The position numbers and the translations under genes were made by a program. The notes below the pieces were generated by a model. It was not told where the DNA came from, searched no databases, and saw nothing but the letters and a program-made list of their open reading frames with translations. From assembly GCA_031553225.1 (NCBI GenBank), contig JAVBLU010000010.1:67703-131702 (forward strand): a DNA stretch of 64,000 bases. Direction: 5' to 3'. Of this stretch, positions 8,595-17,190 are shown one piece after another. Each line of letters begins with the position of its first letter. The first letter of the stretch is position 1. The stretch comes from JAVBLU01 sp031553225 (GTDB lineage Bacteria; Bacillota; Clostridia; Christensenellales; UBA1750).

Positions 8595-9446
8595 ATGCTC
8601 ATGTCAGGCACTTCGCCAATGACCGATCTGATCTCTGGCAACGGCTTGCTCATTATTGCGGGCGTGCTGGCCGCCCTGGCCATCATTGTGCTGATCATCG
8701 CCCTTGTGCTTGCTCTGAAAAAGCCGAAGCTGCCGCCCACGCCCACCGTGGCCGTGCGCCGCAATCGCGTGAACGAGCCGTACGTGCCGCCCGAGGTCTC
8801 CGACGCCCCGGCGGAACCCGCGCCGGTCGCACCCGTCGCCCCGCAGCAGGTCGCCATGCCGGTAGTGCCCGAGCGGCCCGTGGACGCGCCGCCGCGTGCG
8901 CCTCTCGCCGCTGCGCCGCGCGAGGCGCCCTCCGCAGTACCGCCGTATTCGCCCGTGCTGGAGCCCCCGCGGGCGCCGGCGCGCCCCGCGCAGCCCGCCA
9001 TTGCCCCCATCGTACCGCTTACGCCGCCGGCGGTTGCACCCGCGCCGGCACCTGCGTCCGCGGCCGCGACCGGCCCACAGCCGCCGCTTCCGGCGGACAC
9101 GGGCCGTGTGAAGGCCCTGCAGCCCCGGCTGTACTGCATCGCGGGCTTTGGCGAGGGAAACGCCTATCCTCTGACAGCCGCGCCTTTCGTGATCGGCCGC
9201 GACCCTTCCAAGTGTTCCTTTGTGTACTCCTCCCAGTCCTCGGACATCTCGCGCCAGCACTGCATCGTGCGCTATGACGCGACGGCCGGGCGCTTCCTTT
9301 TGGAGGACAACGGCTCAACGAACGGCACCTTCCTGGAGGACGGCGGACGCCTGGAAACCCGCGCGCCCTATGCTCTGGAACCCGGCGCGCGATTCTACTT
9401 GGCCAACCCGGGGCACCAGTTCGAAGTGAACCTCTCGGGCGAATAA
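8595..9446 (+). CDS. membrane-anchored FHA domain protein
   Basis: A 283-residue protein with one membrane helix near the N terminus (about residues 16-38), a long Pro/Ala-rich linker (about 45-175) and a C-terminal FHA domain. The FHA hallmark residues are present: FVIGRDPSKC, SDISRQHC and NGSTNGTFL. FHA domains bind phosphothreonine peptides, so the protein is a natural reader for the Ser/Thr kinase encoded 43 bases downstream. ATG 8595 has AAGGA just upstream; ATG 8601 is an alternative. The pairing with the kinase is inference from adjacency. Confidence 0.88.
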   Translation: MLMSGTSPMTDLISGNGLLIIAGVLAALAIIVLIIALVLALKKPKLPPTPTVAVRRNRVNEPYVPPEVSDAPAEPAPVAPVAPQQVAMPVVPERPVDAPPRAPLAAAPREAPSAVPPYSPVLEPPRAPARPAQPAIAPIVPLTPPAVAPAPAPASAAATGPQPPLPADTGRVKALQPRLYCIAGFGEGNAYPLTAAPFVIGRDPSKCSFVYSSQSSDISRQHCIVRYDATAGRFLLEDNGSTNGTFLEDGGRLETRAPYALEPGARFYLANPGHQFEVNLSGE

Positions 9447-9489
9447 TGTGAAGTAACCGGTTGCCGGCTCGCATGGTTTAGGTGGTATA

Positions 9490-11523
9490 ATGGAACAAGA
9501 CCGCTGCATGGGCTGCATGGAAATGCGTGGAGAGTCCTCGGTGTGTCCTTTCTGCGGCTACGTGGAGGGCACGCGTGTGGCTCTTCCCACGTTTCTTCGG
9601 CCGCGAACCCTTCTGCGCGGGCGCTATCTTGTCGGCCGCGTGCTTGGGCACGGCGGATTTGGCATCACCTACATCGGCTGGGATACGGTACTGGGCGTTA
9701 AGCTGGCCCTCAAGGAGTTCTTTCCCAAAGATTGCGCCGTGCGCGCCGAGGGCGCGACGGAGGTTAAGCCCTACTCGGGCGAGCTGGGGGAGAAGTTCGA
9801 AGAGGGCCTGCGCAGTTTTCTCACCGAGGCGCGCACGCTTGCGCGTTTCGAGGGGCATCCAAACATCGTAGGCGTGCGTGATTTTTTTCCCGAGAACGGC
9901 ACGGCCTATCTTGTTATGCGCTATCTGGAAGGCTGCAACCTGCGCGAGCATCTGAAGCGCCGGGGCGGTAAGCTGCCCTGGAATGAGGCGCTGAGCATCA
10001 TGGTGCCCGCTATGGAGGCGCTCATGGCCATCCATGCGCAGGGCGTGCTCCACCGCGACGTCAGCCCCGACAACATCTTCATCACGCGTTCCGGCGAGGT
10101 GAAAATCCTGGACTTTGGCGCGGCGCGCCAGGCGCTCGGGCAATCCATCTCCCTGTCGGTCATTTTGAAGCCCGGCTACGCGCCTGAGGAGCAGTATCGC
10201 TCGCACGGCCAGCAGGGTCCCTGGAGCGACGTGTATGCCGCGGCGGCCACGCTATACCGCTGCGTTACAGGCAAGGTCCCGCCGGAGTCGCTCGACCGCC
10301 TGGCCGAGGACACGCTTCGTCCGCCCAGCGAGCTGGATGTGGACATTGCGCCCGCTGCAGAAGCGGCGCTGCTCAAGGGCATGGCTCTGCGTGCGGCCGA
10401 CCGCTACGCAGGCATGAGTGAGTTCCTGGTGGCGCTGCTTACCGACGCGCAGGGCGAGACCGTAGCGCTGCCCGGGCCTTCCGCGCCGCAGCGGCCTGCC
10501 GTACAGTCGCCCAGGCCCGCGTTCCAGCAGGTCGCTCCGCAGCAGCCCAGCCCGTCGCAGGCTGCCGCGCGGTACAATTCCTTAAACGACGACCTGATGA
10601 AAAAATATGAAAAACGCCGCACGGGCGGAAAACAGAAGCGCGTGCCCGGCCGGGGCGACGCGCTGCGCGCAGTCATTCTTGTGCTGCTCGTGTTCGGCCT
10701 GGTCGGCGGAGGCATCTGGGGCGGCGCGGCGCTGCTGCGCAAGTATTCCGGCGGCTATTTTAACATCGGCCTGAACGTTACGGGCAAGCCAACCGCCACG
10801 CCAAGCCCCGCGCCCGCGTCGCCCAGGCCGGCCGGAACGCCCAAAGCGAGCGCGGAAGCGACAAAAACGCCGGAAGCAACTGCTAGCGCAACGCCCGGGC
10901 CGGACGAGACGCCCGGGCCCACGCCCACGCCTCCGCCTCCCAAGGCAAACGAGGTGATTACGCAGGGCGGCGGCGCGCGCTCCTCCCAGGCATCTTCCAG
11001 CTTCCTCGCCAATCCCGGTACGCAGATCGTGCGCTATGAGGACGGAGAGTATACGGCGCGTGTGGTGGCCCAGCTTGCGCCCGGCGTGTCCTCGGTGCTC
11101 ACCGTGCCCTCCGACGCCAATGGCGCCATGAATGGCCCCGGCTATGTGGAGCATCAAATCAAGCGCGATACCGGCCTGTACATCATTCCGGACAGCGACG
11201 TGTCGCATATCGAGCTAGTGCTGCCCGAGACGCCCCGCGTAGGCACTGTATGGACGCTCGGCTCCACCACCTGTCAAATCATCGCCGTGAACGAGTTTCT
11301 ATCGCTTTCCGGCACAGACTACATGGGCGCAGTGGAGGTGCAGGTCGATTCCTCAAACGGGCGCGAGGTATACGTGTATGTGCCGGGCATCGGGCTGCAC
11401 ACCATATTTGCGGAGCGCATGTTCGGCGTCATCAAGCAGTCGGTGGTCAGCGTGATTCCCACCACGCCCGACGGCTCGGTCGCACTGCAGCAGCAGGCGC
11501 AGAACACCGCCTTCGCCCGATGA
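9490..11523 (+). CDS. zinc-ribbon Ser/Thr protein kinase with membrane helix and extracytoplasmic domain
   Basis: A 677-residue Hanks-type kinase. A four-Cys zinc ribbon (Cys6, 9, 19, 22) precedes the kinase domain (about 44-320). The Gly loop is GHGGFG (53-58), with Lys75, C-helix Glu113, HRDVSPDN (188-195), DFG (208-210) and YAPEEQY. The catalytic-loop Lys of HRDxKxxN is Ser192 here; I recall this HRDxSPDN form from other bacterial kinases of this architecture, so it need not mean inactivity. One membrane helix (about 392-416) leads to a Pro/Thr-rich spacer and a beta-rich outer domain. The substrate is unknown; the FHA protein upstream is a likely partner. Confidence 0.88.
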   Translation: MEQDRCMGCMEMRGESSVCPFCGYVEGTRVALPTFLRPRTLLRGRYLVGRVLGHGGFGITYIGWDTVLGVKLALKEFFPKDCAVRAEGATEVKPYSGELGEKFEEGLRSFLTEARTLARFEGHPNIVGVRDFFPENGTAYLVMRYLEGCNLREHLKRRGGKLPWNEALSIMVPAMEALMAIHAQGVLHRDVSPDNIFITRSGEVKILDFGAARQALGQSISLSVILKPGYAPEEQYRSHGQQGPWSDVYAAAATLYRCVTGKVPPESLDRLAEDTLRPPSELDVDIAPAAEAALLKGMALRAADRYAGMSEFLVALLTDAQGETVALPGPSAPQRPAVQSPRPAFQQVAPQQPSPSQAAARYNSLNDDLMKKYEKRRTGGKQKRVPGRGDALRAVILVLLVFGLVGGGIWGGAALLRKYSGGYFNIGLNVTGKPTATPSPAPASPRPAGTPKASAEATKTPEATASATPGPDETPGPTPTPPPPKANEVITQGGGARSSQASSSFLANPGTQIVRYEDGEYTARVVAQLAPGVSSVLTVPSDANGAMNGPGYVEHQIKRDTGLYIIPDSDVSHIELVLPETPRVGTVWTLGSTTCQIIAVNEFLSLSGTDYMGAVEVQVDSSNGREVYVYVPGIGLHTIFAERMFGVIKQSVVSVIPTTPDGSVALQQQAQNTAFAR

Positions 11524-11544
11524 TCATGTAAGGAGGCTTTCCCT

Positions 11545-11748
11545 ATGACGCAAACCATCAAAATAACGGGCATGCACTGCGGCAATTGCGCAAAGGCCGT
11601 GGAACGCGCCCTTCGCGCCGTGCCGGGCGTATCAGCCGCCTGCGTCTGCGTAGCGGAAGGCAAGGCCGACGTGCAAGGGACATGCCTAGATCGCGCAGCG
11701 CTTGCCGCGGCCGTGGAGGACGCGGGCTTTGAGGTGGTGCCTGAGTGA
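11545..11748 (+). CDS. heavy-metal-associated (HMA) domain protein, CopZ-like
   Basis: A single 67-residue HMA domain with the metal-binding motif GMHCGNC near the N terminus and the typical beta-alpha-beta-beta-alpha-beta pattern. Proteins of this size act as copper or zinc chaperones. No metal-transporting ATPase or copper regulator lies nearby, so the metal cannot be assigned. AAGGAGG precedes the ATG, and the stop overlaps the cysK GTG (GTGA). Coupling to cysteine synthesis is unusual for a CopZ. Confidence 0.88.
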   Translation: MTQTIKITGMHCGNCAKAVERALRAVPGVSAACVCVAEGKADVQGTCLDRAALAAAVEDAGFEVVPE

Positions 11749-12662
11749 GCGATCTCATTTCGGCCATTGGCCGCACGCCGCTTCTGCCGCTTGAGGAGCT
11801 CGCGCGCCATGTCGGGCTTCCCTGTAAGCTGCTTGCTAAGGCGGAATGCTATAATCCCGGCGGATCGGTGAAGGATCGAGCGGCGCTTAGCATGCTGAAT
11901 GCGGCGGCGCGCGAGGGTTTTCTGCGCGAAGGCGGGCATATCGTGGAGCCGACCAGCGGCAACACGGGCGTCGGCCTTGCATGGATTGCTGCCCTGCGCG
12001 GCTATACCCTTACCTTGACCATGCCCGAGAGCATGAGCGTGGAACGCCGCAAGCTTCTGGCCGCTTATGGGGCAAAACTGGTGCTCACCCCGGCGGCGCA
12101 GGGGATGACCGGCGCGGTGGCGAAGGCCAAAGAGATCGCTGCGCAGACAGGCGCTTTTTTGCCCGACCAGTTTGGCAACCCCAACAACCCGCTTGCCCAC
12201 GAACGCACCACCGGGCCGGAGATCATCGAAGCATTGGGCGGCCGGGCTCCGTACGCCTTTGTGGCCGGCGTGGGCACGGGTGGCACGCTGATGGGCGTTG
12301 GCCGCGCGCTGCGCGGTCGTTTTCCGGGCGTGCGGCTTGTGGCCGCGGAGCCCGCCGCCTCGCCCGTGCTCTCGGGCGGGAAGCCCGGGCCGCATGGCAT
12401 CATGGGCATCGGCGCAGGTTTTGTGCCGGACATCGTGGATAGGAGCATGATCACTGCCGTCGAGCGCGTGAGCAACGAGGAAGCCTATGAGTACGCTCGC
12501 CTGCTGGCGCGCAAGGAGGGGGTTCTGGCGGGCATCTCTTCGGGCGCAGCGCTTGCCACCGCCGTGCGCGTTGCCGCCGCCGCGCCAAAGGACGCGCTGG
12601 TGGTTACACTGTTGCCGGACACGGGCGAGCGCTATCTGTCCACGCCCCTGTTTGAAGGATGA
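11745..12662 (+). CDS. cysK: cysteine synthase A (O-acetylserine sulfhydrylase)
   Basis: A PLP enzyme forming cysteine from O-acetylserine and sulfide. The 305-residue product has the Schiff-base Lys43 in NPGGSVKDR, the PTSGNTG substrate/PLP loop (residues 69-75) and the phosphate-binding GVGTGGTLMG. Its length matches CysK rather than the longer cystathionine beta-synthase. The GTG start is coupled to the HMA gene. mnmA, another sulfur-using gene, begins four bases after the stop. No serine acetyltransferase gene is in the window. Confidence 0.93.
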   Translation: MSDLISAIGRTPLLPLEELARHVGLPCKLLAKAECYNPGGSVKDRAALSMLNAAAREGFLREGGHIVEPTSGNTGVGLAWIAALRGYTLTLTMPESMSVERRKLLAAYGAKLVLTPAAQGMTGAVAKAKEIAAQTGAFLPDQFGNPNNPLAHERTTGPEIIEALGGRAPYAFVAGVGTGGTLMGVGRALRGRFPGVRLVAAEPAASPVLSGGKPGPHGIMGIGAGFVPDIVDRSMITAVERVSNEEAYEYARLLARKEGVLAGISSGAALATAVRVAAAAPKDALVVTLLPDTGERYLSTPLFEG

Positions 12663-12666
12663 GCTG

Positions 12667-13785
12667 ATGGCGCATATCGTTGTGGGCATGTCCGGCGGGG
12701 TGGACTCCTCTGTGGCCGCCCTTCTGCTCAAGCGCCAGGGACACGACGTGACCGGCGTGTTCATGGACAACTGGAAGGAGACGCAGGACGGCTTTTGCAC
12801 CGCCGAACAGGACTTTGCCGACGTGCGCGCCGTATGCGACGTAATCGGCATCGCGTACTACGCCATCAGCTTTGCGCGCCAGTACCGCGAGCGCGTTTTC
12901 CGGCAGTTCCTGCGCTCATACGAGGCGGGGGAGACCCCAAACCCCGACGTACTGTGCAACCGCGAGATTAAGTTTGACGCTCTGGCGGATTTTGCCGCCC
13001 AAATTGGAGCCGAAGCGCTGGCTACCGGGCACTTCGCCCGCACGGCGGCGGACGCGCTGGGCGGCGTTTCCCTCCTGCGCGGCATAGATGCGGGGAAGGA
13101 CCAAAGCTATTTTCTGCACGCGTTGCGCCAGGAGCAGCTTGTTCGGGCAGTATTCCCTGTGGGGGGGCTAACGAAGCGCGAGGTGCGCGACATAGCCCGG
13201 GAGGCCGGCCTGCCCACGGCGGGCAAGAAGGATTCCACAGGTATCTGCTTTATCGGCGAGCGCGACTTTCGCGCTTTCCTGGCGCGCTACCTGCCCGCAC
13301 GGCCGGGCGATATCGTCACGCAGGATGGCCGGGTGGTCGGACGGCACGAAGGATGCTCGGGCTACACAATCGGCCAGCGCAAGGGCCTGCGCGTCGGCGG
13401 CCTGGCGGACGGGGACGGCGCGCCATGGTTCGTGCTTGGCCGGGACGGAACCCGCAACCTCCTGATTGTGGCGCAGGGAGACGATCATCCGGCGCTTTGG
13501 TGCAGCGCCCTGCTCGCGCGCGAGGTGACGTTCATTAGCGGCAGGCCGCCCGGTGAGCACTTCAGCTGCACGGCCAAAACGCGCTACCGCCAAAGCGACC
13601 AGGCCTGCAGCGTAACCCTGTGCGGCGGGGGCGCCAGCGTTCGGTTTCATCAGCCGCAGCGGGCGATAACGCCCGGTCAAAGCGTGGTCTTCTACCAAGG
13701 GGAGGCCTGTCTGGGCGGCGGGGTGATCGCACAACCACTGGGCGGCGCGGCGGAAGAGCTCTGGCAGCGTATCCGGTCGCAATAG
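12667..13785 (+). CDS. mnmA: tRNA-specific 2-thiouridylase
   Basis: MnmA thiolates U34 in the wobble position of tRNA-Lys, -Glu and -Gln. The 372-residue product has the PP-loop SGGVDSS (residues 9-15), the first catalytic Cys97 in PNPDVLCNREIKF and the second, Cys194, in DSTGICFIGERDF. The ATG at 12667 gives the usual family N terminus (HIVVGMSGGVDSSVAA). No cysteine desulfurase gene is adjacent, although one often is. Confidence 0.95.
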   Translation: MAHIVVGMSGGVDSSVAALLLKRQGHDVTGVFMDNWKETQDGFCTAEQDFADVRAVCDVIGIAYYAISFARQYRERVFRQFLRSYEAGETPNPDVLCNREIKFDALADFAAQIGAEALATGHFARTAADALGGVSLLRGIDAGKDQSYFLHALRQEQLVRAVFPVGGLTKREVRDIAREAGLPTAGKKDSTGICFIGERDFRAFLARYLPARPGDIVTQDGRVVGRHEGCSGYTIGQRKGLRVGGLADGDGAPWFVLGRDGTRNLLIVAQGDDHPALWCSALLAREVTFISGRPPGEHFSCTAKTRYRQSDQACSVTLCGGGASVRFHQPQRAITPGQSVVFYQGEACLGGGVIAQPLGGAAEELWQRIRSQ

Positions 13786-13826
13786 ACCATATACATAGAT
13801 AAGCGAACTATGGGAGGCGATGACAT

Positions 13827-14816
13827 TTGTCCATCCTGGTCACAGGCGGCGCTGGCTACATCGGCAGCCACATGGTGCGGCTGCTTCAGGAGATCGGGGA
13901 GAGCCCCGTTGTGGCGGACAATCTCTCCACCGGCAACAGGAAAGCCGTACTGGGCTGCCCGCTGGTGGTGGCCGACCTGCACGACACCGAGACCATGCAG
14001 ACGCTGATGAAGGACTACGCCGTGACGGACGTGGTGCACTTCGCCGCGTCCTCTGTGGTGCCGGAGTCCATGCGCGATCCGGCGAAGTATTATGACAACA
14101 ACGTCGGCGGCACGCTCTCTCTGCTGCGCGCCATGCACGCCTGCGGCGTTTCGCGCATCGTCTTCTCTTCCACTGCCGCAGTGTACGGCGATACGAAGGG
14201 CGTGTTCCCCATCACCGAGGATACCCCAAAGAACCCCACCAGCGTATACGGCCGCACGAAGCTGATGATCGAAGACATGCTCTCGGACTTCGACGCGGCC
14301 TATGGCATGCGCTCCATACGCCTGCGCTATTTCAACGTGGCGGGCGCGCATCCAAAGGGGGACATCGGCGAGGCGCATAACCCTGAGACCCATCTGATCC
14401 CCATCGCTTTGCGCGTGTTGCTCGGCTTCGGCGAGGCGCTGCAGCTGTACGGCGATGACTACGAGACCGCGGACGGAACCTGCGTGCGCGACTACATCCA
14501 CGTGCAGGACCTGTGCCGTGCACACGTGCTGGCGCTGAAGGCGCTGCGGGGCGGCGCGCCGTCCACAGCCTACAACTTGGGGTCGGGCACAGGATTCTCC
14601 AACCGCCAGATCGTGAGCCAGGTGGAGATTGCCACGGGACGCAAGCTCCCGGTCGTGCTGCGCGAGAGACGTCCGGGCGATCCAGCCACGCTCGTGGCCT
14701 CCTCGGAGCGTATCGCTTCCGCCCTTGGATGGACGAGGGAGAGCGGCGACATCGCCACGATCATCGCCTCTGCCTGGAAATGGCACGCGGCGCACCCCAA
14801 CGGTTACGTCGGCTGA
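13827..14816 (+). CDS. galE: UDP-glucose 4-epimerase
   Basis: An extended short-chain dehydrogenase that interconverts UDP-glucose and UDP-galactose. The 329-residue protein shows the NAD-binding GGAGYIGS near the N terminus, the FSSTAAVYGD segment with the catalytic Ser/Thr, and YGRTK with the catalytic Tyr/Lys pair. The late LRYFNVAGA motif is also present. The start is TTG at 13827 behind GGGAGG (13812-13817); the nearby ATG at 13820 is in another frame. The aldose epimerase-like gene follows, a common galactose-pathway pairing. Confidence 0.93.
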   Translation: MSILVTGGAGYIGSHMVRLLQEIGESPVVADNLSTGNRKAVLGCPLVVADLHDTETMQTLMKDYAVTDVVHFAASSVVPESMRDPAKYYDNNVGGTLSLLRAMHACGVSRIVFSSTAAVYGDTKGVFPITEDTPKNPTSVYGRTKLMIEDMLSDFDAAYGMRSIRLRYFNVAGAHPKGDIGEAHNPETHLIPIALRVLLGFGEALQLYGDDYETADGTCVRDYIHVQDLCRAHVLALKALRGGAPSTAYNLGSGTGFSNRQIVSQVEIATGRKLPVVLRERRPGDPATLVASSERIASALGWTRESGDIATIIASAWKWHAAHPNGYVG

Positions 14817-14855
14817 GGGCCACACGGCCATGAATAGATAGGGGAGACTGCACAC

Positions 14856-15734
14856 ATGAAACACATCATCGAAAATGACCGCCTGCTCGTGGAGGTCGCA
14901 GAAAAAGGCGCGGAACTGTCGCGCATCTATGACAAGCGGAACGCGCGCGAGGTGCTCTTTAACGCAGACCCGGCCTGGTGGGCCTCCCACGCGCCGGTGC
15001 TGTTCCCGATCGTGGGCCGCCTGAAGGACGGAAAGTACACCCACGAAGGCGTCACCTACGAGATGACACCGCACGGCATAGCCCGCCACCTGCCCTTCGC
15101 TAAGGAGAAGGGGGCGTCCTCCTACGTTTGGCTGCAGCTGCACTCCGACGAGGCGACGCGCCGCTCCTATCCGTTTGACTTCCGCTTTCATGTGGGGCAT
15201 ACGCTGACGGAGGACACGCTGCGCGTATCCTGGCGCGTGAGCAACGAGTCGCACGTTGTGATGCCTTTCTCCATCGGCGCGCACCCGGCCTTCCTGTGCC
15301 CGGTGAACAAAGGGGAGGCCTTAAGCGATTGCTCGATCGACTTTCATACGACCGGGCCGCTGTCTTACCGTCTGATCAACGCGCAGACCGGCCTTGTGCA
15401 GCCGCAACCGCACGATCTTGTGCTGAGTTCCGAGCGTGCGAAGCTGAACGACCGCTTCTTCGACCGGGACGTGTACATTTTTAACGAATTCCAGGTGTCG
15501 GAGATTTCCTTGGTGGGCAAGAACGGTCGGCCATATCTGCTCGTGCGGTTTCCCGGCTTCCCGGACGTGGGCGTGTGGGCCAAGCCGGGCGGAGCGCCTT
15601 TCGTATGCATCGAGCCGTGGTTTGGCCACGCCGATGAGCAGGGCACAACCGGCGTGCTCACGCAGAAGGCCGGCATCCGCATGCTGCAGCCCGGGGCGAG
15701 CTTTGAGGCCTCCTACGACATCGTCGTTCTGTAG
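14856..15734 (+). CDS. aldose 1-epimerase family protein (LacX-like)
   Basis: A 292-residue galactose mutarotase-like protein. The N-terminal part (WWASHAPVLFPIVGRLKDGK), GIGAHPAFLCP-like His segment (SIGAHPAF) and C-terminal CIEPWFGHAD segment place it with the LacX/YihR branch of the aldose epimerase superfamily. A GGGGAG ribosome binding site precedes the ATG. Adjacency to galE suggests a role in hexose anomer interconversion, but the LacX branch is little characterised. Confidence 0.87.
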   Translation: MKHIIENDRLLVEVAEKGAELSRIYDKRNAREVLFNADPAWWASHAPVLFPIVGRLKDGKYTHEGVTYEMTPHGIARHLPFAKEKGASSYVWLQLHSDEATRRSYPFDFRFHVGHTLTEDTLRVSWRVSNESHVVMPFSIGAHPAFLCPVNKGEALSDCSIDFHTTGPLSYRLINAQTGLVQPQPHDLVLSSERAKLNDRFFDRDVYIFNEFQVSEISLVGKNGRPYLLVRFPGFPDVGVWAKPGGAPFVCIEPWFGHADEQGTTGVLTQKAGIRMLQPGASFEASYDIVVL

Positions 15735-15766
15735 AGCGCACCGCATTGTGAAGGCGGGCGCTGCGG

Positions 15767-15785
15767 CGGGGACTGCCCCGGTTTT
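15767..15785 (+). terminator. short intrinsic terminator-like hairpin after the epimerase gene
   Basis: CGGGG (15767-15771) and CCCCG (15776-15780) form a short GC stem with a four-base loop, followed by GTTTT. The flanking GGGCGC...GCGCCC may lengthen the structure. The stem is short and the T run brief, so this is a moderate call. Confidence 0.4.
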
Positions 15786-15860
15786 GGCGCCCGATAAGGC
15801 GCGAAGCGCATGCATGGCAAGCGTCGAACGAGCCACGCGTCCAAGGTCGGGGGGAGTTCC

Positions 15861-16496
15861 GTGAACGCGATCGTGTCTGCCGCCCAAACGCAGCTTATAC
15901 AGTGCAAAAACACCGGCGACGTCCGCAAGCTGTCGGCCAAGCTGTTCCAAGACGTACAGGACAAAACAAAAGACAACGTCTTCTCATTGTGCGGCGAGCT
16001 TTTGGGGCGGCATATGCACTGTATCGCTTTTGATTTTGCTCATCGCATGAAAAAGCAATACGATGAAAACACATTTGACGTTTTTGAAATGTGGCTGGCG
16101 AAGTATGTACGCGGCTGGGGCGAGTGCGACGATTTCTGTGTTCATGCCTTTGGGGAGCTCATTTGCCAAAGACCGGCGCTGTTCTCGCGCGTCGTGGCCT
16201 GGACGGTGCGCGAGGAGTTCTGGATGCGCCGCGCCGCTTCTGTCGTGCTGCTGGTCTGCATTCGGCGCAATCGGTATCAGGATATCCAGCCGCTGCGCAT
16301 AGCTGATATCCTCATGCAAGACCGGCACCACCTGGTTCTCAAGGGATATGGATGGATGCTCAAAGAGCTGTCGCTCAAGGAGCCGGAGCTTGTCTTTGCG
16401 TATCTACTGCACAACAGAGCCGTGATGCCGAGGATAGCGTATCGCTATGCGCTGCAAAAGCTGGGCGCGGGTGAACAGGGAATTCCGCTGCCATAG
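15861..16496 (+). CDS. DNA alkylation repair protein (AlkD-like HEAT repeats)
   Basis: A 211-residue all-helical protein resembling the AlkC/AlkD DNA alkylation repair family (HEAT-like repeats), whose members excise 3-methyladenine and related lesions. Supporting features are the aromatic-rich WVREEFWMRRAASVVLL-type repeat and the C-terminal KGYGWMLKELSLKEPELV and MPRIAYRYALQKL segments. GTG 15861 behind GGGGGAG (15849-15856) is preferred over upstream starts. Catalytic residues cannot be assigned with certainty. It is the last plus-strand gene before a convergent operon. Confidence 0.8.
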   Translation: MNAIVSAAQTQLIQCKNTGDVRKLSAKLFQDVQDKTKDNVFSLCGELLGRHMHCIAFDFAHRMKKQYDENTFDVFEMWLAKYVRGWGECDDFCVHAFGELICQRPALFSRVVAWTVREEFWMRRAASVVLLVCIRRNRYQDIQPLRIADILMQDRHHLVLKGYGWMLKELSLKEPELVFAYLLHNRAVMPRIAYRYALQKLGAGEQGIPLP

Positions 16497-16551
16497 CTGT
16501 CGCACCAAGCAGAGGCGCGCCTGTCCGGAAGTGTAATAACCGCTATGCAGA

Positions 16552-16595
16552 AAACCTCCTGCCGCAGCCCTCGGGGCCGCTTGGCAGGAGGTTTC
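16552..16595. terminator. hairpin terminator between convergent genes
   Basis: AAACCTCCTGCC (16553-16564) and GGCAGGAGGTTT (16584-16595) form a perfect 12-bp stem with a 19-base loop. On the minus strand the stem is followed by TTTT, so it suits termination of the PspA operon best. It may also stop the plus-strand repair gene. Confidence 0.75.
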
Positions 16596-16626
16596 GCATG
16601 CAAGGCCGCATGCCGTGGCAGGCCCG

Positions 16627-17184
16627 TTAGGCGTCCGGCCGCATGAGGGGCGATTTTTCCCCAGAGCGCAGGTTGAACCGAAAGCGCTGCGGGTGGCCGG
16701 AAGCGGCGCGCAACGTGACGATGTGCGTGAGGCGGTCGCGGTCGGTTTCCATGGCGAGCAACGGCAAGCCGTCCACATCGCACGCGCCCTCGATGAACTC
16801 GCGCGTGACGCTGTGATCGTCGCAGGCGGTTGTGTGGCCGCCGTACAGGCACCCGGTGCAGTCGCAGCGCGGTTCAATACGCACGCAGGAGGCGCACCGG
16901 CAGGTGAGGCATGCTTGTACCTGTTCCAGGTTATCGCGCACGCGGGCGGCGGCCTGGTCCATCTGCACGTCCTGAGCGGTGACGAACATCGCTTCCTTCA
17001 TGCGCGCCAAAGGGCCTTTGCTTGCGGGGCCCTGTACGCCCTCCAGAAGCGCCAGGTCGGAGCGCAGCTGCCGGGCGGCCCCTGCGAGACGAAGGTTCGA
17101 GGAGCTTTCGGCGTTGTAGGTGTGCAGTGATACGTCGGACAAGGCCACTTTTGCCTCCGAGATGAGTTCGTCATACTTGCCCAT
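16627..17184 (-). CDS. Cys-rich protein of unknown function downstream of PspA
   Basis: I do not recognise a family. The 185-residue product has a helical N-terminal half (to about residue 90) and then a cluster of about nine Cys, including CLTCRCASC and CDCTGC, which could bind zinc or another metal. A beta-rich segment ends the protein. It starts six bases after the pspA stop, is last in the four-gene operon and has no signal peptide or membrane helix. By position it is probably a cytoplasmic partner of PspA or the TPM protein. Confidence 0.75.
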   Translation of the reverse strand: MGKYDELISEAKVALSDVSLHTYNAESSSNLRLAGAARQLRSDLALLEGVQGPASKGPLARMKEAMFVTAQDVQMDQAAARVRDNLEQVQACLTCRCASCVRIEPRCDCTGCLYGGHTTACDDHSVTREFIEGACDVDGLPLLAMETDRDRLTHIVTLRAASGHPQRFRFNLRSGEKSPLMRPDA

Positions 17185-17190
17185 GGCCGT

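Noticed and set aside
9461..9491. TTGCCG-N19-TATAAT as promoter for the kinase gene
   Set aside because: The TATAAT overlaps the ATG start codon itself, so the transcript would begin inside the gene; the 19-base spacer is also long. The kinase is more likely read from upstream of the FHA gene.
11319..12851. 510-codon antisense frame across the kinase end, HMA gene and cysK
   Set aside because: It crosses three well-supported genes and shows no domain; low-complexity His/Arg/Gly composition is typical of shadows.
13692..15284. 530-codon antisense frame opposite galE and the epimerase gene
   Set aside because: Both sense genes have intact catalytic motifs; the antisense protein has no recognisable feature.
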